This document shows positions 61,304 through 64,000 of a stretch of 64,000 nucleotides of DNA, piece after piece. Both the position numbers and the translations under genes were made by a program. The stretch's first letter is position 1; every line of letters starts with the position of its first letter. A model generated the notes under the pieces. The model searched no databases. It was not told the origin of the DNA and saw nothing but the letters and a program-made list of their open reading frames with translations. The DNA comes from Helicostylum pulchrum (lineage: Eukaryota > Mucoromycota > Mucoromycetes > Mucorales > Mucoraceae): contig JAIXMO010000002.1 in the NCBI GenBank assembly GCA_025677825.1, positions 248,001 to 312,000 on the forward strand. The letters are read 5' to 3'.

Positions 61304-64000
61304 TCATAAACTTCTCTACGTTCATTTCTTTGCCACTCTCTTCAAACACTTTTCCTCAACGCAGTCATCGCAATCACAACTAAAATACTACTCGACTCTG
61401 AACAAACTTTGTATCTTCAACCATAACTGAACCCCGTGTTTATTTTTTTGCTGTTGGAATAGCATTGATTTGTACGCATTGAGTCTCTTTATCTACCATT
61501 TTGTCATCTCCCTCTTTATCTATAAACAGAAAAATCTTGGCAGCTCTCATTGGCCCAATTTCGATATCATGAGTTTTTATTGGCCCAAAAAAAGTCAGGA
61601 AGCTGCATATAAAATATTCGGCGTTTTTTTCCCTTTTTCCTTCTTTTTCTTCCTTTTTTTTTTTTCCAACAAGGTAAGTGGACATACATACATACATATA
61701 TACCATAAATTCGCAGCTGCGCGAAGAGAGATAAAGAAAGAAATAAAGATAAGTATTAAAAAAACACACATACGCACATAATTACAGTTACTCAACGCGT
61801 TTTTAGGGCGCATATGGACTCCCGCAGGCGCTGGGGGTAGTTGCGGTAAAGAAAGTCCATTTATCGTTTCAGTGACCTAATTTTACTTCAGTTTGGATTC
61901 TGTGCTGATACGCTTGCCAAGAGAGCAGAAATGTGATAGTCGCCCAAGGAATCACTAGGCTGTGGCAGGCTGAATGGGAGGCGCACAGCGAGCATGTAGA
62001 CGACCATGGAAATCGACTGAAGCCCAGTGTGGTTTTTCTCTTTACGCTCTCCTTTATTACAGTTAGGGTGATATAAAGGTAGAAGAGGGTACATAGATAC
62101 AAACCTCCGCGTTGGTTACCCTTATCCACTTTCTTTTGTAATAAAAGAAAGGCTAATGTGTATCTTCTTGATAGTTTAATTATCTTTTTCAAATAAAATG
62201 CTTTTCATATAATTTTTTTTTTTTTTTTTTGCATGTTTTTGTTTAATTTTCCCAAGTTAAAAATTGTTTTTTCTTAATCGTCCAAGTGACATTACCAAAG
62301 GAATGTTAATAACGAACATGTACCATGTTGACGATTACATTCTTTCCTTTTACTACGCTGCTCAAAATATTCTGTACTTTATACTTTCAATTGAGAAACA
62401 ATTTACCAAGTCTCCTCTTACATTAAAAAAGTATTTTTTCTATTTTATTAATTAATAAGCCATTTTTTAAAAAAAAAAATGGCGCTTTACGTACGAATCA
62501 TGGTGCCACTTTATCTTGCATTTTACGACAATGTCCTCATTTACTTGTCGTATTTTAATACTACTTTAAACGCGTTTGGTACACGTCTACAACTTCAAAA
62601 GAGCGTTGATATTTCTGACTACATTAATATCCAGGCCTTTCACTTTCAGTATCTTATATTAATCCATTTTCATTAACTAACTGTAAACTGACTGGTTAAA
62701 GTATCAAAAAATTCGAAGCGAGAAATCAATATGGCCAATACAAATTTCGGTAATGTCTTGAACAAAGATAATATCCCTCTACGTAAAGTTTATCTAGGAT
62801 CATCTACGAGTATATCTGATACGGTGTCATCTTGGTATGTCAGCAAAGGTACTTGTTTGGTGACTTGTAGGGAAACGGAATATGTAAATTCGTTGGGGAA
62901 TGAAAGATGTACACATACTATATAAAAAGATACTTTGCTTGTACATGAACAGTCAAAAAAGGAAAAAAAAAAAAAGTTGGTCTATTGATCTGCTTCATAA
63001 ATTACACTGCATTTTTTTTTTCCGCACGCTCGAGTTTATACGTTAATAAAAGAAAACATATCTGTACTTATCGAACTTATTAAATTCATGAGACAAGCCC
63101 TTTCTATGAAATCAACATTATACTTTTTTTTTTTGGATCAAATGTGCAAATTAATGCTACTAAATTGCTTGTATATTAATTAAAAGTGAGTTGAAACTGA
63201 AGATCCTCCCCCCCCCAAACAAATTACTTTAGTATCCTCGTCTGTAAGTAATGATATAATAAGAATGACGTCCTCGAAGCTAATAACTCTTGGGTCACTT
63301 CGATAACATTCTTGTAATACACCGGAAAAAAAATCAAAGAAGCAGAGTCTCCCCTCTTAAACAACAACTGTACGTGCTTTTAAAATTGTATTCGAGTGAT
63401 AATTAATAAGGATTTTCCGTAAGATAAATCTTTTTTGTACGCACATTATACAAGTGTAACAATGTGTTTTAAACTTTTTTTTTTCTGGGATAAACGTTGT
63501 ATCTGAAACAAAAACCAATTCCTTCCCCCCCCCCCAAGATTGATCACTAGCCGGTTTAGCGATTTCCCCAAAATACGGACAATAGAAATCGCCATTACTG
63601 TGCACATGTTGAAATTCTTCAATCATACAGAAAGAAAAAAAAATCAGGGTGGTACTATTTATAAAAACGATACAAGATCCCCCTTTAAAGTTCACTACGC
63701 TCTTCGTAGTACGTGTATAAGATTGTCAGTCTGTGCTATCAGGAGAAGACGAAGAAAAAGGTAATTTTTTTTTTGTAATACCCGTTTTTTTTTCAGCGGA
63801 GAACCTTAACAAGGTCGTACTATACAAAACCAACTGTAAAGTATCACCGTTTTTTTTTTGACCCTGTAAATAAATTAAAGTTTTTTGTTTCAAAAAAAAA
63901 TATATGTATTGCGCCTAAAAAAATTACAAATGCGAGTAACAGTTACAAATGTTTGCAACGTTTATTCGTTTACATATATTTGCTAGAACCAATATTTTAA
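61304..64000. other. 2.7 kb region without a recognised gene
   Basis: AT-rich with C-runs near 63211 and 63528, and many homopolymers. Short frames exist: 61875-62040 on the plus strand with ADTLAKRAEM, 62731-62925 on the plus strand, and 63357-63695 on the minus strand with CPYFGEI and CYTCIMC. None can be tied to a family. The region looks like decayed gene or mobile-element DNA. Confidence 0.4.

Noticed and set aside
62731..62925. 64-codon plus-strand frame starting MANTNFGNVL
   Set aside because: Composition is plausible but there is no homology I recognise, no introns and no promoter signal; too weak to call a gene.
63357..63695. Minus-strand 112-codon frame with two cysteine pairs
   Set aside because: It crosses a C/G-run and an A-run and the cysteine spacing fits no known finger; kept only as part of the unassigned 3' region.
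1..64000. CRISPR arrays, operons or bacterial-type terminators
   Set aside because: The window is eukaryotic with spliced genes; no regularly spaced repeats were seen, and T-runs here are genome-wide homopolymers and not terminators.
1..64000. tRNA, 5S rRNA or other structural RNA genes
   Set aside because: I looked for TTCGA-type B boxes and cloverleaf stems and found nothing that folds convincingly. A covariance-model scan would be decisive.

Overview
This is a fragment of an AT-rich, gene-dense fungal nuclear genome. Its coding exons are split by many short GT-AG introns, mostly 50-90 nt. The gene content points to an early-diverging filamentous fungus, most likely Mucoromycota and perhaps Mucorales. 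It has a fungal-type trifunctional C1-tetrahydrofolate synthase, an Osh4-like oxysterol-binding protein and a YAT-family amino acid permease. Alongside these are genes that most Dikarya have lost or changed: an AP-4 sigma subunit, a RalGAP-alpha-like Rap-GAP, glutaminyl cyclase, a BRCA1-like RING/BRCT protein and a Fanzor-like relic. The lineage call is inference; no search was possible.

Layout. 0-9.1 kb: alpha-tubulin (5' end cut off), CsbD/Hmp1-like stress protein, histidine phosphatase, TBC RabGAP, mitochondrial glycine-cleavage T protein. 9.4-12.5 kb: decayed gene fragments. 12.5-21 kb, all minus strand: hexokinase-like protein lacking its catalytic Asp, oxysterol-binding protein, Vps9-CUE Rab5 exchange factor, acyl-CoA-binding protein, Hsp20 with a huge coiled-coil insert. 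21.5-24.8 kb: gene relics and a 1.8 kb terminal-inverted-repeat element flanked by TA. 24.8-32.1 kb: 20-exon RalGAP-alpha-like gene. 32.2-37.6 kb: small C2H2 protein, glutaminyl cyclase, membrane protein, three-repeat SANT protein, F-box protein. 38.1-45.6 kb: C1-THF synthase, 17-exon amino acid permease with 11-, 7- and 3-nt microexons, AP-4 sigma. 45.6-51 kb: relic DNA and an Mtr10/transportin-3 importin. 51-58.8 kb: Fanzor relic, PP4 regulatory subunit 2, a polyQ protein with an integrase-type zinc finger, the BRCA1-like protein. 58.8-64 kb: mostly non-coding, with a second copy of the 23 kb repeat and decayed fragments.

How the genes work together. These are independent housekeeping genes, not an operon or cluster. 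There are loose themes. One-carbon metabolism links the GcvT protein (which makes methylene-THF in mitochondria) with C1-THF synthase (which interconverts THF forms in the cytosol). Membrane traffic is represented by the TBC RabGAP, Vps9-CUE, Osh4-like, AP-4 sigma and RalGAP proteins. Multi-exon models were built by joining exons by eye. Every joined model keeps frame across all its junctions to the stop codon, which is the main support for the exon coordinates given.

The most notable signals are the 3-nt coding exon, the pseudo-hexokinase, the split-domain Hsp20, AP-4 sigma, the RING-RanBP2-BRCT protein, the Fanzor relic with an altered RuvC aspartate, and the long-inverted-repeat transposon with a dispersed second copy.
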